A DNA stretch of 64,000 bases from Mycolicibacterium phocaicum. Its GTDB lineage: Bacteria; Actinomycetota; Actinomycetes; Mycobacteriales; Mycobacteriaceae. The stretch covers positions 4,588,001-4,652,000 of the forward strand of contig NZ_AP022616.1 of NCBI RefSeq assembly GCF_010731115.1, read 5' to 3'. The translations under genes and the position numbers were made by a program. Shown here piece by piece: positions 57,462-64,000 of this stretch (the first letter of the stretch is position 1; the number at the start of each line of letters is the position of its first letter). The notes under the pieces were generated by a model. It had not been told where the DNA came from and did not search any database. It saw only the letters and a list, made by a program, of their open reading frames with translations.

Positions 57462-58310
57462 CTAGGGCAACCCTGACCATCCCCGCTCGAGCAGCGCCGT
57501 GCGGGCGTCTTCGACGATCGCGGGCCCGGAATCTTCCTTGATGACGTGGATGACGTGCCACTTCAGCCTCAGCAGTTCCCGGTTGGCCCAGATGTCCATC
57601 GAGTACTGGCGTCGATCAGTCAGGTGCTGGACGCCGTCGTACTCGGCACCTACCTTGAATTCGTCCCAGCACATGTCGATCCGGCGGACGTAGCGCCCGA
57701 ACTCGTTCCGAACCACGTACTGAGTTGTGGGCCTGGGCAATCCGGCGTCGATGAACAGCAACCGCAGCCGGCTTTCGCGTGGTGATTCGGCGCCGCCGTC
57801 GACCAGAGGCAACGCCTTCCTCAGGCGAGCCAATCCCCGCGCCCCACGGTGCCGCTTCGTGAGCAACTGGACGTCTTCGTGCCCGAACGGCGCAGCGTTC
57901 ATCAACGCATCGAGCCGCGCGACGGCGGAGTCCCGCGGTAGGTGGCGAGCCAGGTCGAATGCCGTGCGCGCACGCGAAGTTACGCGCACTCCACCGATGG
58001 TGACCACTTCGTCGTCGGCCAAGGAGTCGTGCCGGACGACGAGTCCACGCTGACCTTTGCACAGCCCGATGACATCGATGGGCATATCGTCATCCACCCA
58101 CTTCGCGCCGTGTACTGCGGATGCAGCGATCCCACCGATGACGCCGAGCGGCACCGCTAGGGCGGCTCCACGAATCCGGTCCCGCAATTTCACTTGATGA
58201 TGTCGAGGCACGTAGATGCCATGAAAGATCGGTCGGTAGCGGTGGCGCAACTGCGCTCGGGTCAACACGCCGGCAGCGATCGCTTCGCCCCCGACGAATG
58301 GAATCGGCAT
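57462..58310 (-). CDS. AbiEi-like/DUF559 protein
   Basis: A 282-residue protein. The N-terminal part (AIAAGVLTRAQLRHRYRPIFHGIYVP) resembles the AbiEi winged-helix antitoxin-like domain common in mycobacteria; the C-terminal part (ESRLRLLFIDAGLPRP, RIDMCWDEFKVGAEYDG, LLRLKWHVIHV) has the E...D...E-x-D pattern of DUF559, a PD-(D/E)XK nuclease-like domain. No cognate AbiEii-type toxin gene is adjacent. The ATG at 58310 is preferred over one at 58367. It is flanked on both sides by family B repeats. Confidence 0.8.
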   Translation of the reverse strand: MPIPFVGGEAIAAGVLTRAQLRHRYRPIFHGIYVPRHHQVKLRDRIRGAALAVPLGVIGGIAASAVHGAKWVDDDMPIDVIGLCKGQRGLVVRHDSLADDEVVTIGGVRVTSRARTAFDLARHLPRDSAVARLDALMNAAPFGHEDVQLLTKRHRGARGLARLRKALPLVDGGAESPRESRLRLLFIDAGLPRPTTQYVVRNEFGRYVRRIDMCWDEFKVGAEYDGVQHLTDRRQYSMDIWANRELLRLKWHVIHVIKEDSGPAIVEDARTALLERGWSGLP

Positions 58311-58356
58311 GTCCTCTAAGACGTGTGGGCGGGCTGATCGGCTCCATCGTCGATCG

Positions 58357-58407
58357 AAAGGGACCAAATGGCGGTTGTGGAGTGCCTACCAGCAGCCACT
58401 CGGTCCT
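58357..58407. repeat. Palindromic repeat (family B), diverged copy
   Basis: AAGGGACCAAATGGC near 58358 pairs with GCCACTCGGTCCTT near 58394-58407 with two mismatches. The loop also shares GGTTGTGGAGTGC-like sequence with the copy at 57405-57456. It lies between the antiporter stop and the DUF559 gene. Confidence 0.7.
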
Positions 58408-58422
58408 TCTCGGCGCACGGGA

Positions 58423-60015
58423 CTACTCCCGGTTGAGCGCCGCCTCTTCCAGATCCAGCCCGTGCAGCACCGAGCGCAGCACCTCGTCGTCGATGTTTCC
58501 GGCGTCGCGTTCGGCGATGTATGTCTCGCGCTCGGCCGCCAGCATCTCCAGCCGCAGCCGCCGCATGGCCGACGCCGGGCTTTCGCCGATGTCGTCGTCA
58601 CTGCGCCCGAGTCGTTCCCACACCGCGTTGCGGCGCCGGTCGTTCCAGCTCTGCAATACCTCGCCGACGTGCTGTTGGGCGCTGGAATCGCTGCTGCGAG
58701 CCAGCAATTCGTCGAGCCGGTCGGCCGCCGCCTGCGCCGCGCGACTCGAGGCCGCGGCCTGCTCCAGGGCATCCTGATGGGCCTCGGCCTCGCTGCGCAC
58801 GTCGAGCGTGCGGATCAGCCACGGCAACGTCAGGCCGTGCAGCAGCAGCGTGCCGATCACCACGACGAACGTCAGGAACACCAGTTGCGGCCGCCCCGGG
58901 AACGGGTCCCCGCTCAGTGTCACGAGAGGCACACCGAACGCCGCGGCCAGTGACACGACACCGCGCATGCCTGCCCACGCCACGATGAAGACCTGCGACG
59001 GGGTCGGGGCGGGTTCTCGGTCCCGGACCCCGCGGAACAGCATCCGTGGCGTGTAGGCCATGACGTACACCCAGACGATGCGGACGGCGATCACCGTCGC
59101 CAGCACCGCGGCCGACGCCACGGCGAGGGTGACGGCGCGGATGCCGGTCAGCTCGTCGATGACGGTCGGCAGCTGCAGCCCGATCATCAGGAACGCGAAG
59201 GACTCCAGCACCAGCTGGATCGACTTCCACACCGCGTCGTCCTGCAGGCGGGTGGCGTACGACGCCCGCGTGGCGCGTTGTCCCAGCAGCAGCGCGGCGA
59301 CCACCACCGCGATCACCCCGGAGCCGTGTGCCTCTTCGGCCAGCCAGTAGACGAAATACGGTGCGACGAGCCCGATGGCGCTCTCCACCAGCGGGTCGTC
59401 CAGCCAGGTCCGGATGAACTCGATGAGCCACCCGATCAGCCCGCCGATCACGACACCGCCCAGCGCGGCGAGCGCGAACGTGCCCAGCGCGCCCTGCCAG
59501 GTCGCTGCCGCGCCGACGGCGGCGGCCAGCGCGACCTTGTAGGCGGTCAGCGCCGTGGCGTCGTTGAGCAGGCTCTCGCCGCCGAGCAGCGTCATGATCT
59601 GGCGGGGCAGTCCCAGGCGCCGGCCGATGGCCGCGGCCGACACCGCGTCGGGCGGCGCGACGATGGCGCCCAGCGTGAGCGCCGCGGCGACCGTCAGCTC
59701 CGGGACGGTGTGAAACGCGACGAACCCCACGACCAGGGTGGTGGCCAGTGGCAGCCCGACCGCGAGCAGCCCGATGGGACGCACGTTCTTGCGCAGGGCC
59801 AGGTAGCTGCTCTCCAGCCCGGCCGACCACAGCAGCGGCGGCAGCACGACGAACATCACCAACTGCGGCTGCATCTCGATGGCCGGCACGCCGGGGATCA
59901 GCCCGACGGCCAGTCCGGCGACGACGAGTCCCAGTGGCGCGGAGACGTCGTAACGGCGGGCCAGCGCGGCCAACAACACCGAGGCCACCAGCACTGCCAG
60001 CAGTGGGGCACCCAT
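58423..60015 (-). CDS. CPA1-type Na+/H+ antiporter
   Basis: A 530-residue antiporter with about 12 helices. The ion-site region includes ALTLGAIVAPPDAVSAAAIGRR (near residue 139, the conserved APPDA) and GGESLLNDATALTAYKVAL, plus WAGMRGVVSLAAAFGVPL near 355, all diagnostic of NhaP/NHE-type exchangers. A cytosolic C-terminal domain of about 110 residues, rich in charged helices, follows. It sets internal pH and sodium. GAGGAGG precedes the ATG. Confidence 0.92.
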   Translation of the reverse strand: MGAPLLAVLVASVLLAALARRYDVSAPLGLVVAGLAVGLIPGVPAIEMQPQLVMFVVLPPLLWSAGLESSYLALRKNVRPIGLLAVGLPLATTLVVGFVAFHTVPELTVAAALTLGAIVAPPDAVSAAAIGRRLGLPRQIMTLLGGESLLNDATALTAYKVALAAAVGAAATWQGALGTFALAALGGVVIGGLIGWLIEFIRTWLDDPLVESAIGLVAPYFVYWLAEEAHGSGVIAVVVAALLLGQRATRASYATRLQDDAVWKSIQLVLESFAFLMIGLQLPTVIDELTGIRAVTLAVASAAVLATVIAVRIVWVYVMAYTPRMLFRGVRDREPAPTPSQVFIVAWAGMRGVVSLAAAFGVPLVTLSGDPFPGRPQLVFLTFVVVIGTLLLHGLTLPWLIRTLDVRSEAEAHQDALEQAAASSRAAQAAADRLDELLARSSDSSAQQHVGEVLQSWNDRRRNAVWERLGRSDDDIGESPASAMRRLRLEMLAAERETYIAERDAGNIDDEVLRSVLHGLDLEEAALNRE

Positions 60016-60059
60016 GTCCTCAAACCTCCTCGGTCAGCCGGGCCCTATCCTTGTTCAAC

Positions 60060-60383
60060 ATGCTGGGGAAATGGATGCAGTCACGGGCAACGCGTCCGCG
60101 TGAAGAAAATTCCCCGACTACCTGCACGCACCTCGCCGACGCCGTCGGCCAAGCAGAACCGGAGCCGCAGACGCCCGGCCGCTGTGGTGACTGTGCGGCA
60201 CTTGGGGAGGATACGTGGGCGCACCTTCGGATGTGTCTGACCTGCGGACAGGTCAGCTGTTGTGATTCCAGTCCGCACCAACACGCCAACGAGCACTACC
60301 GTCGCACGGGCCACCCCGTGATGCGCTCGGTCGAGCCGGGGGAGAGCTGGCGCTGGTGCTACGTCGACATCAGGTTGGGTTGA
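60060..60383 (+). CDS. UBP-type zinc finger protein
   Basis: A 107-residue protein dominated by a UBP (ubiquitin-hydrolase) zinc finger: CTHL, CGDC, W-x-HLRMCLTCGQVSCCDSSPHQHANEHYRRTGHPV and EPGESWRWCY carry the expected Cys/His ligands. Bacterial stand-alone UBP fingers are found beside Na+/H+ antiporters; their role is unknown. The TATCCT box (60046-60051) ends eight bases before the ATG, suggesting a leaderless message. It is divergent from the antiporter gene with 44 bases between. Confidence 0.87.
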   Translation: MLGKWMQSRATRPREENSPTTCTHLADAVGQAEPEPQTPGRCGDCAALGEDTWAHLRMCLTCGQVSCCDSSPHQHANEHYRRTGHPVMRSVEPGESWRWCYVDIRLG

Positions 60384-60399
60384 CGGGAGATTGGCCGGC

Positions 60400-60420
60400 G
60401 GGGCGAGCGGAGCGACGGGG
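60400..60420. repeat. Short repeat (family D), third copy, before the PurT-like gene
   Basis: GGGGCGAGCGGAGCGACGGGG differs by one base from the copy at 51696-51716. Its GGGG end merges with the GGGGGAGG ribosome binding site of the next gene. Confidence 0.7.
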
Positions 60421-60432
60421 GAGGTTGGTGAC

Positions 60433-61566
60433 TTGGTAGACCGGACAACGGTTCTGGTGCTCGGTACCGGTGAGCTGAGCAGTGAACTGGTGCTGTCGTT
60501 CCAGCGGCTGGGGACGCGGGCGACCGCGGTGCCCGCGCCGACCGGAGCGGCGGCGTTGCGGACCCTGATCGACCGGCACACCCCACAGGTGGTGGTCGTG
60601 CAGTCCCCGGCGGCGGATCTCGGCGCCGACGTCGTGCAGGCGCTGGCCGGGCTCGAGGAAGTCGCGGTGTTCCCGACGCCGGGTGCCCTGCGGCTCGCGT
60701 CCGACCGCGAGGCGCTGCGCACCCTGGCGGCCAACGAGCTGGGGCTGCCGACGGCGCCGTTCTGGTTCGCCGGATCGGTCGACGAACTCACCGCGGTGGC
60801 CGAGCACGCCGGGCTGCCGCTCACCATCACGCCGGTGACGCATGCCGCGAACGAGGGCGCGGGGCGTTCGGTGCTGTCGCGTCTCGAGGACGTCGACGTG
60901 GCGTGGCACCGTGCGGTGGCCGCGGGCGGCGACCGCGTGATGGCTGAGACGGCCGTCGACGTGACCGCGGAGTTCACCATGCTGACGGTGCGGACGCAGG
61001 GTCAGGCGGGTCCGGTGGTGCAGTTCTGTGAGCCGATCGGTCACCGCCACGAGACGGGCGGTCCGCTGGAGTTGTGGCAGCCGCAGCTGTTGTCGGAGCC
61101 GGCGCTGGACGCGGCGCGCTCGATCGCCGCCCGGATCGTCAACAAGCTGGGCGGCACGGGGCTGTTCACGGTGGACCTGCTGCTCGGTGCCGACCCGGAG
61201 TCCGGGGCCGAGGAGGTCTATTTCGCGACGGTCCATCCGATGCTGACGGGCGCGGGCTTCGTCACGACGCGTTCGCAGCGGCTGTCGCAGTTCGACCTGC
61301 ACGCGCGGGCGATCCTCGGACTGCCCGTCGACACCATCATGATCTCGCCGGCGGCCGGTGAGGTGAGCCGGCCGGCGGCCGACCGGGCCGCGCTCGGGCG
61401 CGCACTGCCGGATGCGCTGGCCATCGCCGAGAGCGACGTGCGGCTCTCCGGTGAGGTGTGCGTGGCATTGGCGACGGCGCCGGACGTCGTGCGGGCGCGT
61501 GACCGCGCGCATCAGGTGGCCGCTGTGCTCAACCACTCGGCGGCGATCAACCAGGCAGGGACGTGA
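60433..61566 (+). CDS. Divergent PurT homologue (ATP-grasp) lacking key active-site residues
   Basis: A 377-residue relative of formate-dependent GAR transformylase PurT: VLGTGELSSE near residue 10, SDREALRTLAANELGLPTAPFWFA, EPIGHRHETG, LWQPQ and SQRLSQFDLHARAILGLPVDTI are recognisable. Compared with the canonical enzyme as recalled, the ATP-binding IVKPVMSSSGKGQ is replaced by TITPVTHAANEGAG (Lys to Thr133), the metal-ligand SEVSPRPHDTG by FATVHPMLTGAG (about residues 263-274), GVEL by TVDL (Asp248), and about 16 residues around the DRYADAPAM segment are missing. It may be an inactive or repurposed paralogue. It occupies the purT position upstream of the rhodanese and metZ. Start TTG at 60433 after GGGGGAGG. 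Confidence 0.8.
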   Translation: MVDRTTVLVLGTGELSSELVLSFQRLGTRATAVPAPTGAAALRTLIDRHTPQVVVVQSPAADLGADVVQALAGLEEVAVFPTPGALRLASDREALRTLAANELGLPTAPFWFAGSVDELTAVAEHAGLPLTITPVTHAANEGAGRSVLSRLEDVDVAWHRAVAAGGDRVMAETAVDVTAEFTMLTVRTQGQAGPVVQFCEPIGHRHETGGPLELWQPQLLSEPALDAARSIAARIVNKLGGTGLFTVDLLLGADPESGAEEVYFATVHPMLTGAGFVTTRSQRLSQFDLHARAILGLPVDTIMISPAAGEVSRPAADRAALGRALPDALAIAESDVRLSGEVCVALATAPDVVRARDRAHQVAAVLNHSAAINQAGT

Positions 61567-61568
61567 CG

Positions 61569-62015
61569 ATGACCGAAGAATCGCAGCCGCGGCAGACGCT
61601 GGGCCCGTTCCTGGCCGCGCTGGCGCTGATTGTGGTCCTCGTGGTCATAATCGCCGTCCTGAACGCGATCGGGGTGTTCGGCCGGAACGAGCCGACGCCG
61701 GAACAGCTTGTGCGCACCGCGGTCGTCGGCCAGAACGACGGGCTGCAGCGCAAGGACTACGCGCGCTTCCAGACGTACACCTGCAAGGCCCAGGCCGGCA
61801 CCGAGGCGGATGTGCTTGCCAAGCAAGAGGATTCGGCAGCCAAGAACGGGCAGCGCTACGTCGACGAGGTGCGCGACATCAAGTTCGACGGCCAGAAGGC
61901 CACGGCCGTGTTGATGTACCACTTCGACAAGACGCCGGACCAGAAGCCCACGGCGCCGGTGGTGCTGGTGAACGAGGACGGCGCGTGGAAGGTGTGCTCG
62001 CCGGTCCCGAGCTAG
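61569..62015 (+). CDS. Membrane-anchored small protein (Mce-associated/DUF4878-like domain)
   Basis: A 148-residue protein with a short cytosolic N-terminus, one transmembrane helix (FLAALALIVVLVVIIAVLNAIG) and an outer NTF2/lumazine-binding-like domain (TPEQLVRTAVVGQNDGLQRKDYARF ... VVLVNEDGAWKVC). Two cysteines (TCKAQ and KVCSP) could form a disulphide. The function is unknown. The ATG at 61569 has AGGGA eight bases upstream; a GTG at 61563 overlapping the PurT-like stop is possible. Confidence 0.75.
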   Translation: MTEESQPRQTLGPFLAALALIVVLVVIIAVLNAIGVFGRNEPTPEQLVRTAVVGQNDGLQRKDYARFQTYTCKAQAGTEADVLAKQEDSAAKNGQRYVDEVRDIKFDGQKATAVLMYHFDKTPDQKPTAPVVLVNEDGAWKVCSPVPS

Positions 62016-62035
62016 TTTGTGACAGACTCGCATCC

Positions 62036-62449
62036 GTGAGCTACGCGGGAGATATCACGCCGCAGCAGGCCTGGGACCTGCTGAGCGAGAACCCCGAGGC
62101 GGTGCTTGTCGACTGCCGGACCGACGCCGAATGGCGCTGGGTGGGCGTGCCCGACATCTCCAGCCTCGGACGTGACGTTGTGTACATCGAGTGGGTGTCG
62201 AATGACGGCAAACGCAACACCGGTTTCGTCGACGACCTGCTGGCCGCGGGTGTGACGCCCGGCGAGCGGCCGGTGGTGTTCCTTTGCCGCTCGGGTAATC
62301 GTTCGATCGGTGCCGCCGAGGCGGCGACGGCGGCGGGCATCGGCCCGTCGTACAACGTGCTCGACGGTTTCGAGGGCCACCTGGACGAGCAGGGGCATCG
62401 CGGTGGCAGCGGCTGGCGCGCCATCGGGTTGCCGTGGGTGCAGTCGTGA
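62036..62449 (+). CDS. Rhodanese-like sulfurtransferase (Rv0390 family)
   Basis: A 137-residue single rhodanese domain. VLVDCRTDAEW near residue 24 is the domain start motif and VFLCRSGNRSIGAAEAATAAG near 82 holds the active Cys in the CRSGNR loop. It probably moves sulfane sulfur. It lies 31 bases before metZ, a sulfur-amino-acid gene, which fits sulfur handling. GTG start at 62036. Confidence 0.92.
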   Translation: MSYAGDITPQQAWDLLSENPEAVLVDCRTDAEWRWVGVPDISSLGRDVVYIEWVSNDGKRNTGFVDDLLAAGVTPGERPVVFLCRSGNRSIGAAEAATAAGIGPSYNVLDGFEGHLDEQGHRGGSGWRAIGLPWVQS

Positions 62450-62480
62450 GGGAGTCAGCGAGAAGCGGAGCGGATCGCGC

Positions 62481-63704
62481 ATGAAGCAACGTAACGCCGA
62501 CGGCGTCCCCTCGGTCCGGGTCCCGGCGCCGCTGCCCGACGGCGTGAGCCAGGCGACCATCGGTGTCCGCGGCGGCCTGCTGCGGTCCGAGTTCGAGGAG
62601 ACCGCCGAGGCGATGTTCCTGACCTCGGGGTACGTCTACGAGTCGGCGGCTGCCGCGGAGCAGGCGTTCACCGGTGAGATCGACCGCTACGTGTACTCGC
62701 GCTACGGCAACCCGACCATCCAGATGTTCGAGGAACGGCTGCGGCTCATCGAAGGGGCACCGGCCGCTTTCGCGACGGCAACCGGCATGGCGGCGGTGTT
62801 CACCGCGCTGGGCGCGCTGCTCGCCGCCGGCGACCGGCTGGTCGCGGCGCGCAGCCTGTTCGGTTCCTGCTTCGTGGTGTGCAACGAGATTCTCCCGCGC
62901 TGGGGCGTCGAGACCGTCTTCGTCGACGGCGACGACCTGTCGCAGTGGGAGGAGGCACTGTCGGTGCCGACCACCGCGGTGTTCTTCGAGACGCCGTCCA
63001 ACCCGATGCAGTCGCTGGTCGACATCGCCGCGGTTTCGGAGCTGGCGCACGCCGCCGGGGCAAAGGTGGTGCTGGACAACGTCTTCGCGACACCACTGCT
63101 GCAGCAGGGGATGGAGCTGGGCGCCGATGTCGTCGTGTACTCGGGTACCAAGCACATCGACGGCCAGGGCCGGGTGCTCGGTGGTGCGATCCTCGGCGAC
63201 AAGGAGTACATCTCCGGGCCGGTGCAGCAGCTGATGCGGCACACGGGCCCGGCGATCAGCGCGTTCAATGCCTGGACGATGCTGAAAGGCCTTGAGACGC
63301 TGGCCATTCGGGTCGACTACTCGAACCGGTCCGCGCAGCGGGTGGCCGAGTTCCTGGAAGGTGTGCGCGGCGTGAACTGGGTGAAATACCCGTTCCTGCA
63401 GTCACATCCGCAGCACGACCTGGCCAAGCGGCAGATGCGCGGCGGCGGCACCGTCGTCACCTTCGAGCTCGACGGCGGCAAGGACCGGGCGTTCGAGGTG
63501 CTCGACAAGCTGCAGGTCATCGACATCTCCAACAACCTCGGCGATTCCAAGACACTGATCACCCACCCGGCCACCACCACGCACCGCGCGATGGGGCCGG
63601 AGGGCCGGGCCGCGATCGGGCTGGGCGACGGCGTGGTGCGGATTTCCGTCGGCCTCGAGGGCACCGAGGATCTGATCGCCGACCTGGACCAGGCGCTGAG
63701 CTAG
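62481..63704 (+). CDS. metZ: O-succinylhomoserine sulfhydrylase MetZ
   Basis: A 407-residue PLP enzyme of the Cys/Met-metabolism family: YSRYGNPT near residue 74, ATGMAAVFTALGALLAAGD near 98 and the PLP lysine in VVYSGTKHIDGQGRVLGG near 218. It makes homocysteine from O-succinylhomoserine and sulfide. All signature residues are present, including the SNNLGDSKTLITHPATTTH segment. The ATG is chosen by family length. Confidence 0.95.
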   Translation: MKQRNADGVPSVRVPAPLPDGVSQATIGVRGGLLRSEFEETAEAMFLTSGYVYESAAAAEQAFTGEIDRYVYSRYGNPTIQMFEERLRLIEGAPAAFATATGMAAVFTALGALLAAGDRLVAARSLFGSCFVVCNEILPRWGVETVFVDGDDLSQWEEALSVPTTAVFFETPSNPMQSLVDIAAVSELAHAAGAKVVLDNVFATPLLQQGMELGADVVVYSGTKHIDGQGRVLGGAILGDKEYISGPVQQLMRHTGPAISAFNAWTMLKGLETLAIRVDYSNRSAQRVAEFLEGVRGVNWVKYPFLQSHPQHDLAKRQMRGGGTVVTFELDGGKDRAFEVLDKLQVIDISNNLGDSKTLITHPATTTHRAMGPEGRAAIGLGDGVVRISVGLEGTEDLIADLDQALS

Positions 63705-63715
63705 GGGGCTGGAGC

Positions 63716-64000
63716 ATGTCCAAGCAGACAGCGGCCAAGAAGGCCCGTCGCAAGAAGCGGCAGACCACCCGCAACGCCAACTGGCTGCCCGACGAGGTGC
63801 ATGCCGAAGTCGAGGCCGTCGGGCGGATCGCGGGCGAAATCCTGCCGCGCGGTTGGGTATTCGATTCGGACTACTCCAACGACGAGTACCTCATCTGGTA
63901 CTATCCGCCGTCGGGCTTCGAAAGCACCGAGGACGATCCGCGTGAGTTGGTGACGCGGATCTGGGTCTCCGATCCGGACCAGCCGCAGCTCATCCTCGTC
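63716..64000 (+). CDS. Unknown gene, cut by the window end
   Basis: Ninety-five codons without a stop. The N-terminus is strongly basic (MSKQTAAKKARRKKRQTTRN), then an acidic, aromatic domain (WVFDSDYSNDEYLIWYYPPSG ... RIWVSDPDQPQLILV) appears. GGAG precedes the ATG, which lies 11 bases after the metZ stop, so it may be in the metZ unit. I do not recognise the family. Confidence 0.7.
   Translation, partial: MSKQTAAKKARRKKRQTTRNANWLPDEVHAEVEAVGRIAGEILPRGWVFDSDYSNDEYLIWYYPPSGFESTEDDPRELVTRIWVSDPDQPQLILV

Overview
This is a GC-rich window with dense same-strand gene runs, frequent 4-bp ATGA/GTGA overlaps, many GTG/TTG starts, an Mce locus, F420-type oxidoreductases, LpqN-like and MmpL proteins and a 13E12-type HNH protein. 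It is chromosomal DNA of a Mycobacterium, most likely a fast-growing environmental one (Mycolicibacterium type). Gene order can be followed against M. tuberculosis in three blocks (Rv3522-Rv3489, Rv0364c-Rv0356c and Rv0389-Rv0391, all recalled rather than searched), with species-specific genes between them.

Positions 1-28088 hold the cholesterol/steroid uptake and side-chain degradation region: ltp4 (start codon end only), a DUF35-like partner, an F420/LLM oxidoreductase, an acetoacetate-decarboxylase-like protein, cyp142, echA19, fadD19, a nitronate monooxygenase-like protein, fadD17-fadE27-fadE26, the ferredoxin fdxD, an Hsd4A-type SDR, and the complete mce4 import operon (yrbE4A/B, mce4A-F, mam4A/B). 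Six sites matching the KstR half-site pattern TnnAACnnGTTnnA lie at the promoters of these units, which argues for one sterol-responsive regulon: Mce4 imports the sterol, CYP142 oxidises C26, FadD19/FadD17 make the CoA thioesters, FadE26/27 and EchA19 drive side-chain beta-oxidation, and Ltp4 with its partner acts late in the pathway. An unpartnered sensor kinase, an epimerase, an LpqN-like lipoprotein and an O-methyltransferase are interspersed.

Positions 28089-37943 carry otsA with a translationally coupled 54-aa gene, a small secreted protein, an SDR, a DesK/NarL-type two-component pair divergent from an MmpL transporter (with a perfect 28-bp palindrome between them), an FMN reductase and a second P450. 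An IS630-family element (38029-39161) is inserted exactly in the stop codon of scoB; beyond it lie scoBA and a divergent IclR regulator with two matching operators, an LLM oxidoreductase and a DUF222/HNH protein.

Positions 43999-52334 are a housekeeping block (DedA, zinc ADH, class II aldolase, DUF3151, CDF transporter, M50 protease, purA, thioesterase). Positions 52331-60383 are accessory: MMPL/MarR, a phage-lysin-like GH25 protein coupled to a 64-aa gene, a VOC/SRPBCC/ArsR operon, a DUF559 protein, a Na+/H+ antiporter and a UBP zinc finger. Positions 60433-64000 are a highly degenerate PurT homologue, a membrane-anchored small protein, a rhodanese, metZ and the start of an unknown gene. At least four families of small palindromic or short repeats are scattered between genes, several overlapping stop codons. 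No rRNA, tRNA or CRISPR was recognised, and there is no gene-free stretch over about 300 bases.
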